From Chryseobacterium oleae (GTDB taxonomy: Bacteria; Bacteroidota; Bacteroidia; Flavobacteriales; Weeksellaceae), in NCBI RefSeq assembly GCF_900115055.1, contig NZ_FOVD01000001.1, forward strand, positions 1,508,361 to 1,572,360: a stretch of 64,000 nucleotides of DNA, written 5' to 3'. This document shows, piece after piece, positions 1-8,669 of the stretch. The notes beneath the pieces are model-generated. The model had not been told where the DNA came from. It worked only from the letters and a program-made list of their open reading frames with translations, and searched no databases. Each line of letters begins with the position of its first letter. Positions within the stretch are counted from its first letter, which is position 1. Both the position numbers and the translations under genes were made by a program.

Positions 1-141
1 AGTACTGGTATTATTTTCAAAATTAAGTACAATATTCTTGTTATCCTGTTTATAGGATAGATTGAAAGTATCTGTTTTCTTCTTTTTACAGGAAAAAACA
101 AAAAAGAAAGAAAAAACCAGTAAAATTATTCTGCTTCTCAT
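1..141 (-). CDS. Lipoprotein, partial (3' end outside window)
   Basis: Forty-seven codons are visible, running off the left edge. The N-terminus reads MRSRIILLVFSFFFVFSC, a short positive n-region, a hydrophobic core and a lipobox-like FVFSC, so the product is probably an SPII lipoprotein. Its ATG overlaps the TGA of the preceding minus-strand fragment as ATGA, which suggests translational coupling. Being the last gene after a toxin-tip-like fragment, it may be a cognate immunity protein; that role is inference from position only. The rest of the protein cannot be seen. Confidence 0.6.
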   Translation of the reverse strand, partial: MRSRIILLVFSFFFVFSCKKKKTDTFNLSYKQDNKNIVLNFENNTST

Positions 142-392
142 TTTAAAGTGCTTTTTAAATAATTATTATAAATAGGTTTTATTTTTTGTATTAGTGGCTT
201 TAATCTTTCTTCAGAAGTTACATAGTTGAATAGTGACTCCATGCTTAAATTCAATTTTTGCCATCCTCTGAATCGTACATATTCCTGTTCCCATTGTCCC
301 GTAAAATACTCATGTACACTATCTTTTTTATTCAGCCAACCATCATCCTTTTTATCAAAAAGACTATCATTGTTTAATATATAAAGGAAAAT
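138..392 (-). pseudogene. Orphan C-terminal fragment, possibly a displaced toxin tip
   Basis: An open frame of 84 codons runs from a stop at 393-395 to TGA at 138-140. It has no ATG in its first half, and its codon use and composition look coding. The protein is charged and aromatic (FDKKDDGWLNKKDSVHEYF and onward). It ends in ATGA overlap with a lipoprotein gene. A headless C-terminal domain next to a small exported protein, just downstream of an Rhs tip and immunity pair, is the usual look of an orphan Rhs/polymorphic-toxin cassette left by tip exchange. I do not recognise the domain and cannot say it is toxic. Confidence 0.4.
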
Positions 393-416
393 TTAATGCC
401 CTATCGTTAAGAACAA

Positions 417-1085
417 TTAATTCATATTTTTTAAAATAATATTCACTTTATTTGAAGTAATAATTCCTGAAAATATTATATACTTTTCTGATTTTTGATC
501 CAAAATTTTAGAAAATTTTTTCAACATTTTTTTAGGGATATTCAAATGCAATTGAAAATAATATTCTTTTTCATTTTTTATATCATAAAATAAAGATCCA
601 TTATCTGCACTAGAATTATAAATAGGAAAACTAATTTTAGTACATAAAGCTATACTTTTTTTAGGAGGAATATTTATGATTCTTTTATATATTTTATAAA
701 AAATATATAATTCAGAAATATTTGTTGAATCTAACATATATAATTCTCTAAATGTCAATAGTTCTTTATTGGATGGATTAGCATTTTTAAGATTCTTTTC
801 GTATGCATAGGAACCAGATACAGGATTTAATAGTCTTTCTCCATCATATATTCTAAAATTCAATAATCCTAAGTAAGGTTCATCAACTATTTCATTTTCG
901 CCGGTACTGAATCCAGTTGAATCTATTAGAATTTTATAATATTGCCTTGAATTATTTTTAATGTTATAGCATAGATTATTATTTCCAGGTGTTAATTCTA
1001 TTCTACTAATCGGAATATCAATTTCTAAATCCTGAGCAAGTGCCATATTAGTAAATAATATCAGGATGAAAATATACTTTTTCAT
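417..1085 (-). CDS. Exported protein, candidate immunity partner of the adjacent toxin tip
   Basis: The 222-aa product has a clear signal peptide (MKKYIFILILFTNMALAQ, cleavage expected near residue 18) and a beta-rich remainder with no recognised domain. Its ATG shares one base with the stop of the upstream metallopeptidase-like tip (TAATG at 1083-1087), so the two are tightly coupled in one transcript. In Rhs/polymorphic-toxin loci the gene directly after the toxin tip is usually the immunity gene. The assignment rests on that order and spacing, not on homology. A periplasmic location would suit protection against an exported peptidase. Confidence 0.55.
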   Translation of the reverse strand: MKKYIFILILFTNMALAQDLEIDIPISRIELTPGNNNLCYNIKNNSRQYYKILIDSTGFSTGENEIVDEPYLGLLNFRIYDGERLLNPVSGSYAYEKNLKNANPSNKELLTFRELYMLDSTNISELYIFYKIYKRIINIPPKKSIALCTKISFPIYNSSADNGSLFYDIKNEKEYYFQLHLNIPKKMLKKFSKILDQKSEKYIIFSGIITSNKVNIILKNMN

Positions 1086-2177
1086 TAGAAGGTATTTTTA
1101 GGTTTATAATTATATATTTTATATAATTTTAATTCATTATTATAAAACTTCAGATTTTCATATGCAGATGGATCCCCCATTCTCTCACTCCATGTGTGAG
1201 CTTCTATTTCTGAAATGATTTTATATTTTCTTCCTGAAGTATCATTATACATTCTCATCCAGTCATTTCTAAATCGGACATTATGATAAACATGTACAAA
1301 TTCATGTCCAATAGTTAATCCTAAATCTAGATTAGTTAAAATACCCATCTTAGATAGCATTACCGATGTACCAAAAGTTTCTCCTAATGTTACTCCACCA
1401 GGTCTACTACTTGGAATTCCTTTAACAACATGAAATATAGCACTTTTCTCTCCTAATTCAAATAACCTATTAAGTTCAGGTGTATTAGTTACCATTTCTA
1501 TTAATCCTTTATTTGATAAATCTGGGGTCGCATCTAATTTATAATTTATTCTAAGTTGTTCTTTTAGTATAGAAGAACCATCTGTTCTGAATAATAAATC
1601 ATAATATAAATGATCGTAAACCGCATTAAGCTCACTAGATTTGTAAAATTCAATATCATTAGAAATATTTCTTGAAGTCACTTTGTTATAATATAAGCCT
1701 TCAGAAAAGGTTATATCATTATCCGACAAATTAAATGAATAATTAATACCTGAGAATCCTATAAGTGCACTTTTAAAAATATTTTGCCCGGTCGCTATTC
1801 CATTAAATATACTTCCCACAGATCCAATTACGGAATTTGCAATAAATTTCGTTCCATATACATTAATATTGCTTATCCCCTGGCCAATAGCAGCTCCGGC
1901 GAATGCTCCTCCCACCACAGCTGTCCATGTGTTTTTCCAGTCCCATTTTACAGGATTAAAATTTCCATGATTGGCCTGAACCCTTGAGAAATAGCTTCCT
2001 ACGAGAGATGCAATAAACCATGCCCAGAATTCTCCAGTAGGATCACAATAGTTTTAGATTGCATAGAAGCCAGTTTAGCAGCAGAATAGGGTATTTAAAG
2101 TAGACTTCGGTTACTTGGGCATGCGATATGCCCAAACCTGTGCATATAAGAAATGCACTTAAATAGTTTTTTTTCAT
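1085..2177 (-). pseudogene. Remnant Rhs-family gene: signal peptide plus metallopeptidase-like C-terminal tip, core deleted
   Basis: A 277-aa frame (1085-1918) extends back without a stop to about 2054, reading CDPTGEFWAWFIAS then VQANHGNF and WKNTWTAVVGGA, the junction region that follows the Rhs core in Flavobacteriia. Its C-terminus carries GLTIGHEFVHVYH, an HExxH zinc site, and a later EIEAHTW that could supply the third ligand. About 30 codons further upstream, in another frame, lies MKKNYLSAFLICTGLGISHAQVTE starting at 2177, the secretion signal of such proteins. The YD-repeat core, normally over a thousand residues, is absent and the joining segment has frame changes. It is therefore read as a deleted gene whose tip may or may not still be translated. 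Confidence 0.6.
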
Positions 2178-2395
2178 ATTTGAATGTTTTAGGGTGTGAA
2201 TATAAAAATTATTTTTAATTCCCAAAATGGGGAACGTAAATATTTTAATGTGGATTTTACGAAGACGCTGTAAGCATTATAAATAGCCACATTATAAACT
2301 TTGAATACAGAGTAAACTCCAAACATCTTTTATAAAAAGGGTAATGGATACTTATTTCCCGCAGACATTTCCGATTACACAGAATTTTACGCATA

Positions 2396-2424
2396 AAAAA
2401 AGCCGCTCTAAAAAGAACAGCTTA
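2396..2424 (-). terminator. Terminator of the thioredoxin-like gene
   Basis: On the minus strand a 9-bp stem (AGCTGTTCT pairing with AGAGCGGCT, two G-U pairs) has a short T loop and is followed by a run of seven T. It lies about 45 bp past the stop of the gene at 2468. Confidence 0.7.
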
Positions 2425-2467
2425 TACTTATATATACGACGGTTAAAAATTTCAACCATTCATATTA

Positions 2468-3022
2468 TTATTTCCATTTGATATTGCATCCCATACTTGG
2501 CTTCTGAATCTCTTCCTGCGGTTCACCCAACAAAAGGTTTTCGAAAGCGATGATCAGGTCTTCTCCGGTTACATCTTTGTTGTTTCCGGGTCTTGAATCA
2601 TCCATCTGTCCTCTGTAGATAAGGTCTAATTTATCATCGAAGAAATAGAAATCCGGTGTGCATGCTGCATCGTAAGCTTTTGCTACGGCCTGACTTTCGT
2701 CATACAGATATGGGAAATCAAAATTTCTTTCGATCTGGAATTCGATCATTTTTTCCGGAGAATCGGCCGGATATTTTTCTACATTGTTGGCATTGATTGC
2801 AATGAATTCAATCCCTTTTTCATTATAGTCTTCATACAGTTCGTTGATCTTGTCGATCACGTGAAGAACAAACGGACAGTGGTTACACATAAAGATCACC
2901 AGTGTTCCTTTCTCACCTTTCAGATCTTCCAGAGATTGGATCTCATTAGTTTTTGAAGGGTTCGGAAGCTCGAAAAACGGAGCCTTGGTTCCTAAAGCCA
3001 GCATATTGGAGGGAGTATTCAT
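2468..3022 (-). CDS. Thioredoxin-fold protein (AhpC/TSA-like)
   Basis: A 184-aa cytoplasmic protein of the peroxiredoxin/TlpA superfamily. The order is APFFELP, then LVIFMCNHCPFVLHV with a CxxC-type pair (Cys46, Cys49), then the strand IEFIAINAN and the cis-Pro region ACTPDFYFFD. The pair CNHC is typical of this uncharacterised 'thioredoxin family protein' group rather than of true thioredoxin (CGPC). I chose the ATG at 3022, preceded by AAAGGAT, over an upstream in-frame ATG at 3046 because homologues usually begin near MNTPSN. The substrate is unknown. A terminator follows at 2396-2424. Confidence 0.8.
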   Translation of the reverse strand: MNTPSNMLALGTKAPFFELPNPSKTNEIQSLEDLKGEKGTLVIFMCNHCPFVLHVIDKINELYEDYNEKGIEFIAINANNVEKYPADSPEKMIEFQIERNFDFPYLYDESQAVAKAYDAACTPDFYFFDDKLDLIYRGQMDDSRPGNNKDVTGEDLIIAFENLLLGEPQEEIQKPSMGCNIKWK

Positions 3023-3120
3023 ATCCTTTATTTTCTTTATCAGCAAAGATAAAGTTTCTTTTAATACAAGCCAATTCAGTAATTTATAAACTTGCGTTAA
3101 ATGTTAATTATTAAATATTA

Positions 3121-3153
3121 TTTGGAAGTTATACTTAAAAGTTTGTAGTTTTG
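3121..3153 (+). promoter_or_regulatory. Promoter of the tetR gene
   Basis: TTTG at 3121-3124, then 21 nt, then TAGTTTTG at 3146-3153, a full match to the Bacteroidetes TTG / TAnnTTTG promoter. The predicted transcription start falls inside the palindrome at 3154-3166. Confidence 0.65.
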
Positions 3154-3166
3154 CTAACACTGTTAG
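3154..3166. promoter_or_regulatory. Candidate TetR operator, copy 1 (perfect palindrome)
   Basis: CTAACACTGTTAG is a perfect 6-1-6 palindrome placed directly after the -7 element of the regulator's own promoter, where a bound repressor would block transcription start. Near-identical copies occur at 3795, 3909 and 4049, upstream of the efflux operon. Confidence 0.65.
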
Positions 3167-3179
3167 TAAATAAAAAATC

Positions 3180-3776
3180 ATGGGCCTACATGAACGTCGC
3201 CAAAGAGAGAAAGAATCCATACGTGCAAATATTTTGCAGGCGGCTTTTGGTTTGGCTAAAACAGAGGGCTGGGCATCACTTTCGATGCGTAAAATTGCAG
3301 ATGCCATTGAGTACAGTGCTCCTGTAGTGTATGATTATTTTGAAAACAAAGAAGCCATTTTGTATGAAATTTCTATCAATGGTTTTCATTGTCTTCATAT
3401 AGAGCTGTTAAAAGCTCAGCAGAAATTTGATACCCCGGAAGAGCAGCTTACGGCCATCGTAGATGCTTACTGGGATTTTGCTTTTAAAAATAAAGAATAC
3501 TATCAGCTGATGTTCGGTTTGGGAATGCAGTGTAGCGGCAAGGGCCAGATGAAAGCAGAATTTTCATCATTTCAGGACCTGATCTATGAGTGTACCTTCA
3601 ACATCATTAAGAAGAACGGATCCAATCCGGACAATGCCTGTCATATGTCTCACGCTTTATTTTCAGCGGTGCACGGTTTGATCTCTATTATGATGATGCG
3701 AAATACAGATATTCCTTCTACGATGAATAAAACGACTTTAGACGAAACGGTTTCAGCTTTCGTTAAGTCTTTGTAA
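3180..3776 (+). CDS. TetR/AcrR-family transcriptional regulator of the adjacent RND pump
   Basis: A 198-aa protein with an N-terminal TetR DNA-binding domain: an IRANILQAAFGLAKTEGW helix, then SLSMRKIADAI, then SAPVVYDYFENKEAIL, about residues 15-62. An all-helical ligand-binding C-terminal domain follows (YWDFAFKNKEYYQLMFGLG). It sits immediately upstream of, and co-directional with, a complete RND efflux operon, as AcrR and NalC-type repressors do. A perfect palindrome overlaps its predicted start site and three more copies lie between it and the pump, so autorepression and control of the pump are likely. The ligand is not predictable. Confidence 0.88.
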   Translation: MGLHERRQREKESIRANILQAAFGLAKTEGWASLSMRKIADAIEYSAPVVYDYFENKEAILYEISINGFHCLHIELLKAQQKFDTPEEQLTAIVDAYWDFAFKNKEYYQLMFGLGMQCSGKGQMKAEFSSFQDLIYECTFNIIKKNGSNPDNACHMSHALFSAVHGLISIMMMRNTDIPSTMNKTTLDETVSAFVKSL

Positions 3777-3794
3777 ATTTTTTTGAACCAAAAA

Positions 3795-3807
3795 TTAACA
3801 CCGTTAG
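3795..3807. promoter_or_regulatory. Candidate TetR operator, copy 2
   Basis: TTAACACCGTTAG differs from the perfect site at 3154 in two positions. It is embedded in the first of two duplicated segments, shortly after the tetR stop codon. Confidence 0.55.
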
Positions 3808-3908
3808 GAAAAATAACATCGAATACCGGTAAAATATTCAGTTAAAAACTAAAAAAAAGTAACATGGAAACTATAATTCAAAAATTCAGGACAGCTTTTA
3901 TCAATCAC

Positions 3909-3921
3909 TTAACACTGTTAG
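3909..3921. promoter_or_regulatory. Candidate TetR operator, copy 3
   Basis: TTAACACTGTTAG differs from the perfect palindrome at 3154 only in its first base. Confidence 0.55.
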
Positions 3922-4048
3922 ATAAATTAACACACTATTAATACACCTCACTTATCCATACATTCAACATTAAAAAACAGACAGCACTTATGAAAATGAC
4001 GATCTGACTCCTTTATTAAAAATTCTGAAATTTTTTTTGAACTTAATA

Positions 4049-4061
4049 TTAACACCGTTAG
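4049..4061. promoter_or_regulatory. Candidate TetR operator, copy 4
   Basis: TTAACACCGTTAG, identical to copy 2, in the second duplicated segment about 75 bp before the adaptor gene. It is the copy nearest the efflux operon. Confidence 0.55.
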
Positions 4062-4134
4062 GAAATATATCAGAATTAATTTAAAAAACACTATTACTTA
4101 AATCTAACACTTCATTAAAAAAATTAAACCCACA

Positions 4135-5295
4135 ATGAAAATACCTGGAAAAATAAGGTTTATCGTACTTATATCAAGTATTATCCTTTTGCAGAACTGT
4201 ACCCAAGCAGCAGAAGGTTCCAATGCAGCACCGCCTGCTCCGGAACTTCCGGTTTACACCGTGATCACATCTCCAGCGACAACATATCAGGAATTTCCTA
4301 CCGCACTGGAAGGTAAAAACAATGTAGAGATCAGATCTCAGGTAGACGGATACTTGGACAGAATCTATGTGGAAGAAGGTTCTTACGTAAGAGCCGGACA
4401 GCCATTATTTAAAATAGATTCAAGAGCGTATGGCGAGCAGGTGAATATGGCGCAGGCCAATCTTCAGGCTGCCAATGCCAATATTGAAAAGGCTAAAGTG
4501 GAAGTTGACAGACTTCAGCCGTTAGTAGCAGCAAAAGTAGTTTCTGACGTACAGCTTAAAACCGCAAAAGCCAATTATGCTGCTGCCGTTGCCGCTTCAT
4601 CACAGGCCAGAGCTTCAGTAGGAAACGCAAGGATCAATGTAGGATTTACAACGATCACAGCACCGGTAAGCGGATATATCGGAAGAATTCCTTATAAAAA
4701 AGGAAGTCTGATCTCAAGAACTGATGTTAATCCATTGACTTTACTGTCGGATATCAGCGAAATTTATGCTTACTTCTCTTTAAGCGAACTGGATTTCATC
4801 GCATTTCAGAAGAAATATCCGGGAGCTACTTTAGATGAAAAGCTGAAGAATATGCCAATGGTAGATCTGGTGATCGCAGATAACAGCATTTACCCTCAAA
4901 AAGGAAAAATGAGCATTGTAGACGGTCAGTTTGACAAAACTACAGGAGCCATCAGCGTTCGCGCGGTTTTCCCTAATGCGCAGGGAGCTTTAAGAACCGG
5001 AAATACAGGAAGAGTGCGTATGCCTCAGATGCTTTCCAATGCCCTGATCATTCCACAGGAATCTACTTTTGAAATTCAGGACAAAACCTATGTGTACATC
5101 TTAGGAAAAGACAACAAAGTAACCAGCAAGCCGATTAAAGTCTCAGGAAAAACAGAAAACTACTACTTTATTTCTGAAGGAGTTGCTCCGGGAGAAAAAA
5201 TCGTGTACACCGGAATCGGAGCGTTGAAGGATGGTGCTTCTGTAAAGCCAAAAGCAATCTCTTCCGACAGCTTATTGAGAGCCAGACCTTTGTAA
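4135..5295 (+). CDS. RND efflux periplasmic adaptor (membrane fusion protein)
   Basis: A 386-aa lipoprotein adaptor: signal sequence with lipobox LLQNC (Cys22), then the half-lipoyl IRSQVDGYLDRIYVEEGSYV, a coiled-coil hairpin rich in Ala/Gln (about 105-165), the second half-lipoyl ITAPVSGYIGRIPYKKGSL, and beta-barrel and membrane-proximal domains to the end. This is the AcrA/MexA family, which links an inner-membrane RND pump to an outer-membrane channel. The pump gene follows after 40 bp and the channel gene after that. Substrates are unknown, but the set is typical of multidrug export. Confidence 0.93.
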   Translation: MKIPGKIRFIVLISSIILLQNCTQAAEGSNAAPPAPELPVYTVITSPATTYQEFPTALEGKNNVEIRSQVDGYLDRIYVEEGSYVRAGQPLFKIDSRAYGEQVNMAQANLQAANANIEKAKVEVDRLQPLVAAKVVSDVQLKTAKANYAAAVAASSQARASVGNARINVGFTTITAPVSGYIGRIPYKKGSLISRTDVNPLTLLSDISEIYAYFSLSELDFIAFQKKYPGATLDEKLKNMPMVDLVIADNSIYPQKGKMSIVDGQFDKTTGAISVRAVFPNAQGALRTGNTGRVRMPQMLSNALIIPQESTFEIQDKTYVYILGKDNKVTSKPIKVSGKTENYYFISEGVAPGEKIVYTGIGALKDGASVKPKAISSDSLLRARPL

Positions 5296-5335
5296 TCTAT
5301 TCCGAATACAGAAGACTTAAAAAAATAAACTTCTT

Positions 5336-8300
5336 ATGTTAAAACAATTTATAGAAAGACCGGTACTTTCAACGGTCATCTCCATAATACTCCTATTATT
5401 GGGGGCGCTGTCCCTCTTTAATTTACCGATTGCCCTCTTTCCCGATATTGCTCCACCGAGCGTTCAGGTAACGGCTTTCTATCCTGGAGCTAATGCTGAG
5501 GTAGTTGCCCGTTCGGTAGCCACCCCTATTGAAGAAGCAGTGAACGGAGTGGAGAATATGACCTATATGACCTCCAACTCCAGTAATGACGGTACTATGA
5601 CCCTGAGTGTTTATTTCAAACAGGGAGCTGATGCCGATAATGCTGCAGTAAACGTACAGAACAGGGTATCGAAAGCGATGAGCCAGCTTCCTCAGGAAGT
5701 GGTACAGGCGGGGATTTCCACACAGAAAGTTCAGAACAGTATGATTATGTTCATGGGACTGAGCAGTGATGATCCGAAACAATATGATGAACTTTTCTTA
5801 CAGAATTACCTTAAGATCAACGTAATTCCACAAATACAGCGTATTCCGGGAGTTGCACAAGCACAGGTTTTCGGAACGAGAGATTATTCCATGAGACTCT
5901 GGCTGAAGCCGGACAGACTGGCAGCCAACAATCTTTCTCCACAGGAAGTACTTGCAGCAGTTAAAGATCACAACCTTGAAGCTGCTCCGGGACGTTTGGG
6001 CCAGGGAAGTAAAGAAACCTACGAGTATATCCTTAAATACAAAGGAAAACTGAGCAAGGATGAAGATTACGAAAATATCGCCATCAAAGCGAACAATGAC
6101 GGATCATTCTTACGATTAAAAGACGTAGCGAGAGTAGAATTCGGTTCTTATACCTATACAGCGACCAACAGAGTAGATGGAAAACCGGTTGCAGGATTTG
6201 CGATTCTTCAGACTGCAGGTTCCAACGCGAATGAAATCTTAACTGAAATTGAAAAACAGGTTGATCAGATGAAAACTACCCTTCCAAAAGGAGTTGAGCC
6301 GATCATCATGTACAATTCCAAGGATTTCCTGGATGCGTCTATCCATCAGGTTGTTGAAACTTTGGTGATTGCATTTATCCTGGTATTTATTGTAGTGTAT
6401 ATTTTCCTTCAGGATTTCAGATCAACATTGATCCCGGCTATTGCGGTACCGGTTGCGATTATCGGAACCTTCTTCTTCCTTCAGCTGTTTGGATTCAGTA
6501 TCAACATGCTTACCTTGTTTGCATTGGTGCTCGCCATCGGGATTGTGGTGGATGATGCCATCGTTGTGGTGGAAGCCGTCCATTCAAAAATGGAACAGAC
6601 AGGAATGCCGGTAGACCAGGCAACGACAAACTCTATGAGTGAAATTTCCGGGGCGATTATCTCCATTACTTTGGTGATGTGTGCCGTATTTATTCCGGTA
6701 GGTTTCATGCAGGGTCCTGCGGGAGTTTTCTACAGACAGTTTGCCTTTACTCTTGTGATTGCCATCCTGATTTCTGCGGTGAACGCCTTAACATTAAGCC
6801 CGGCTTTATGTGCGATGTTCTTAAATGATCCTCAGGGAGAACATGGGGAACATGGTCATAAAAAAGGTTTTGGAGCAAGATTCTTCAACGCATTCAATGT
6901 GGCCTTTAATAATATGACCCGAAAATATATCTACAGCCTTAAATTTTTGATTAAAAATAAATGGGTTGCGATAGGAGGATTAGTAGTTATTACTGCTGCA
7001 AGTGTTTTCTTAATTAAAAAAGCACCGTCAGGATTTATTCCTACTGAAGACCAGGGATTCGTTCTTTATGCAGTTAACACGCCTCCGGGAAGTTCACTGG
7101 AAAGAACCCACAGAGCTACCGCACAGATCGATAAGATCATCAACGGTGAAAAAGCCACCAACCACCTTTGGGTAGCAGATGGAATGAACTTTATCAGTAA
7201 TGCCAACGCTTCTCCTTATTCTGCAGGTTTCATTAAACTTAAAGATTATGATAAACGTGGCGAGATGAAAGATCCGGACCAGATCGCAGCTGCTCTGACA
7301 GGAAAAGTAAGCCAGGTAAAAGATGCGAACGCGTTCTTCTTCAACTTCCCAACCGTACAGGGATTTGGTAACGTTTCCGGTTTTGAGTTTATGCTTCAGG
7401 ATAAAACAAACAGTTCTTTTGAGCAATTGGGAACAACAACTCAGGCCTTCATCGGGGAGCTGATGAAACGTCCGGAGATTGCATTTGCTTTCACAACGTA
7501 TGCCGCAGGAAATCCTCAGTATACAATTGATGTAGATGCTGACAAAGCCAATCAACTGGGTGTTTCTATCACGGAACTGATGCAGACGATGCAGATCTAT
7601 TACGGAAGTAGTTTCGTTTCAGATTTCAACAGATTTGGGAAATACTACAGAGTAATGGCTCAGGCTGATATTCCTTATCGTACGGATATCAATTCTCTGG
7701 AAGGGATTTATGTGAAAAATAAATCAGGTGAAATGGTTCCGGCGAAAACACTGGTCACCTTAAAAAGAACTTTCGGACCTGAAACGGTAACAAGAAACAA
7801 CCTGTTCAACGCAGTAACGATCAACGGAACTCCAAAACCTGGATATAGTACCGGAGACGCCATCAAAGCGGTAGAAGAAGTTGCGAAACAGTCACTTCCT
7901 AGAGGTTATGGTTACGAATGGACGGGAATCACCCGTGAAGAGATCAAAACAGGCGGTCAGACAGTATTTGTCTTCCTTTTAAGTATCCTGTTTGTGTACT
8001 TTTTGTTAGCAGCTCAGTATGAAAGCTACATCCTTCCGTTTGCCATTATTCTTACCATTCCTACAGGAATATTCGGAGTATTTGCATTCACAGGATTAGC
8101 CGGAATTGATAATAATATTTACGTTCAGGTGGGATTAATCATGCTCGTAGGGCTATTGGCTAAAAATGCCATCCTGATTGTAGAATTTGCCGTTCAGAGA
8201 AGAAAAGCAGGTAAAAGCCTGATCGAATCTGCACTGCAGGCTTCAAGACTACGTTTGAGACCGATCCTGATGACCTCTTTCGCCTTTATCGTGGGAATGC

Positions 8301-8518
8301 TTCCATTGGTATGGACGCAGGGTGCTTCAGCCAAAGGTAACCACTCTATCGGGTACAGTACCGTAGGAGGAATGCTTACAGGAGTGATATTCGGGATTTT
8401 CATCATCCCGGTGATGTATGTGATTTTCCAGTATCTGCATGAAAAAATGCCGAGCAGAAAAAATAAAAGACTTCAAAGACAGAAATTGGAAGAAGAACTT
8501 CTAACCACAGCTCATTAA
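5336..8518 (+). CDS. RND multidrug efflux pump, HAE1 (AcrB/MexB) family
   Basis: The full-length 1060-aa inner-membrane proton/drug antiporter. It begins with MLKQFIERPVLSTVIS (TM1), has two large periplasmic loops, and shows the proton-relay residues expected of HAE1 pumps: the GIVVDDAIVVVEAV pair Asp406/Asp407 in TM4 and Lys943 in LLAKNAILIVEF of TM10. The internal duplication of the family is complete. It pairs with the adaptor upstream and the outer-membrane factor downstream. Expression is probably repressed by the upstream TetR protein. Confidence 0.95.
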   Translation: MLKQFIERPVLSTVISIILLLLGALSLFNLPIALFPDIAPPSVQVTAFYPGANAEVVARSVATPIEEAVNGVENMTYMTSNSSNDGTMTLSVYFKQGADADNAAVNVQNRVSKAMSQLPQEVVQAGISTQKVQNSMIMFMGLSSDDPKQYDELFLQNYLKINVIPQIQRIPGVAQAQVFGTRDYSMRLWLKPDRLAANNLSPQEVLAAVKDHNLEAAPGRLGQGSKETYEYILKYKGKLSKDEDYENIAIKANNDGSFLRLKDVARVEFGSYTYTATNRVDGKPVAGFAILQTAGSNANEILTEIEKQVDQMKTTLPKGVEPIIMYNSKDFLDASIHQVVETLVIAFILVFIVVYIFLQDFRSTLIPAIAVPVAIIGTFFFLQLFGFSINMLTLFALVLAIGIVVDDAIVVVEAVHSKMEQTGMPVDQATTNSMSEISGAIISITLVMCAVFIPVGFMQGPAGVFYRQFAFTLVIAILISAVNALTLSPALCAMFLNDPQGEHGEHGHKKGFGARFFNAFNVAFNNMTRKYIYSLKFLIKNKWVAIGGLVVITAASVFLIKKAPSGFIPTEDQGFVLYAVNTPPGSSLERTHRATAQIDKIINGEKATNHLWVADGMNFISNANASPYSAGFIKLKDYDKRGEMKDPDQIAAALTGKVSQVKDANAFFFNFPTVQGFGNVSGFEFMLQDKTNSSFEQLGTTTQAFIGELMKRPEIAFAFTTYAAGNPQYTIDVDADKANQLGVSITELMQTMQIYYGSSFVSDFNRFGKYYRVMAQADIPYRTDINSLEGIYVKNKSGEMVPAKTLVTLKRTFGPETVTRNNLFNAVTINGTPKPGYSTGDAIKAVEEVAKQSLPRGYGYEWTGITREEIKTGGQTVFVFLLSILFVYFLLAAQYESYILPFAIILTIPTGIFGVFAFTGLAGIDNNIYVQVGLIMLVGLLAKNAILIVEFAVQRRKAGKSLIESALQASRLRLRPILMTSFAFIVGMLPLVWTQGASAKGNHSIGYSTVGGMLTGVIFGIFIIPVMYVIFQYLHEKMPSRKNKRLQRQKLEEELLTTAH

Positions 8519-8528
8519 TATATATTGA

Positions 8529-8646
8529 AATACAAAACTTTGAGCCCCATAGAGAAGCAACTATTCAAACTAATATCACAAAAAAAGCAGAGTACTCTCC
8601 TACTAAAGACCTCTTTGCTTTACAAAACCGCTCAAAGTTTTGTATT
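8529..8646. repeat. 17-bp perfect inverted repeat between pump and outer-membrane factor genes
   Basis: AATACAAAACTTTGAGC at 8529-8545 is the exact reverse complement of 8630-8646. The arms enclose 84 nt that can form a smaller A/G-rich versus C/T-rich hairpin (AAAGCAGAG against CTCTTTGCTTT). The right arm ends 24 nt before the ATG at 8670. In the mRNA it would hold the intercistronic region in one long stem-loop. Confidence 0.7.
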
Positions 8647-8669
8647 CAACTAAAAGTCTATTTAAAACT

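Larger units (their letters stand above)
3777..4134. other. 358-bp regulatory intergenic region between tetR and the efflux operon
   Basis: No convincing gene lies here. It holds three operator-like sites (3795-3807, 3909-3921, 4049-4061). Two segments of about 40 bp repeat each other directly: near 3773-3813 and 4028-4067 both read an A/T run, TTTTTTGAAC, 5-7 nt, TTAACACCGTTAGGAAA, as though the promoter-operator unit was duplicated. A 25-codon open frame (ATG at 3864) crosses the middle operator; nothing else supports it as a gene. Confidence 0.6.

Noticed and set aside
3864..3941. A 25-codon frame between tetR and the pump, possible leader peptide
   Set aside because: It runs through an operator-like palindrome, has no terminator or codon bias behind it and no nearby promoter match.
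5423..8406. Long antisense frames inside the RND pump gene
   Set aside because: Mirror frames of a strongly coding, compositionally biased gene; no independent signals.
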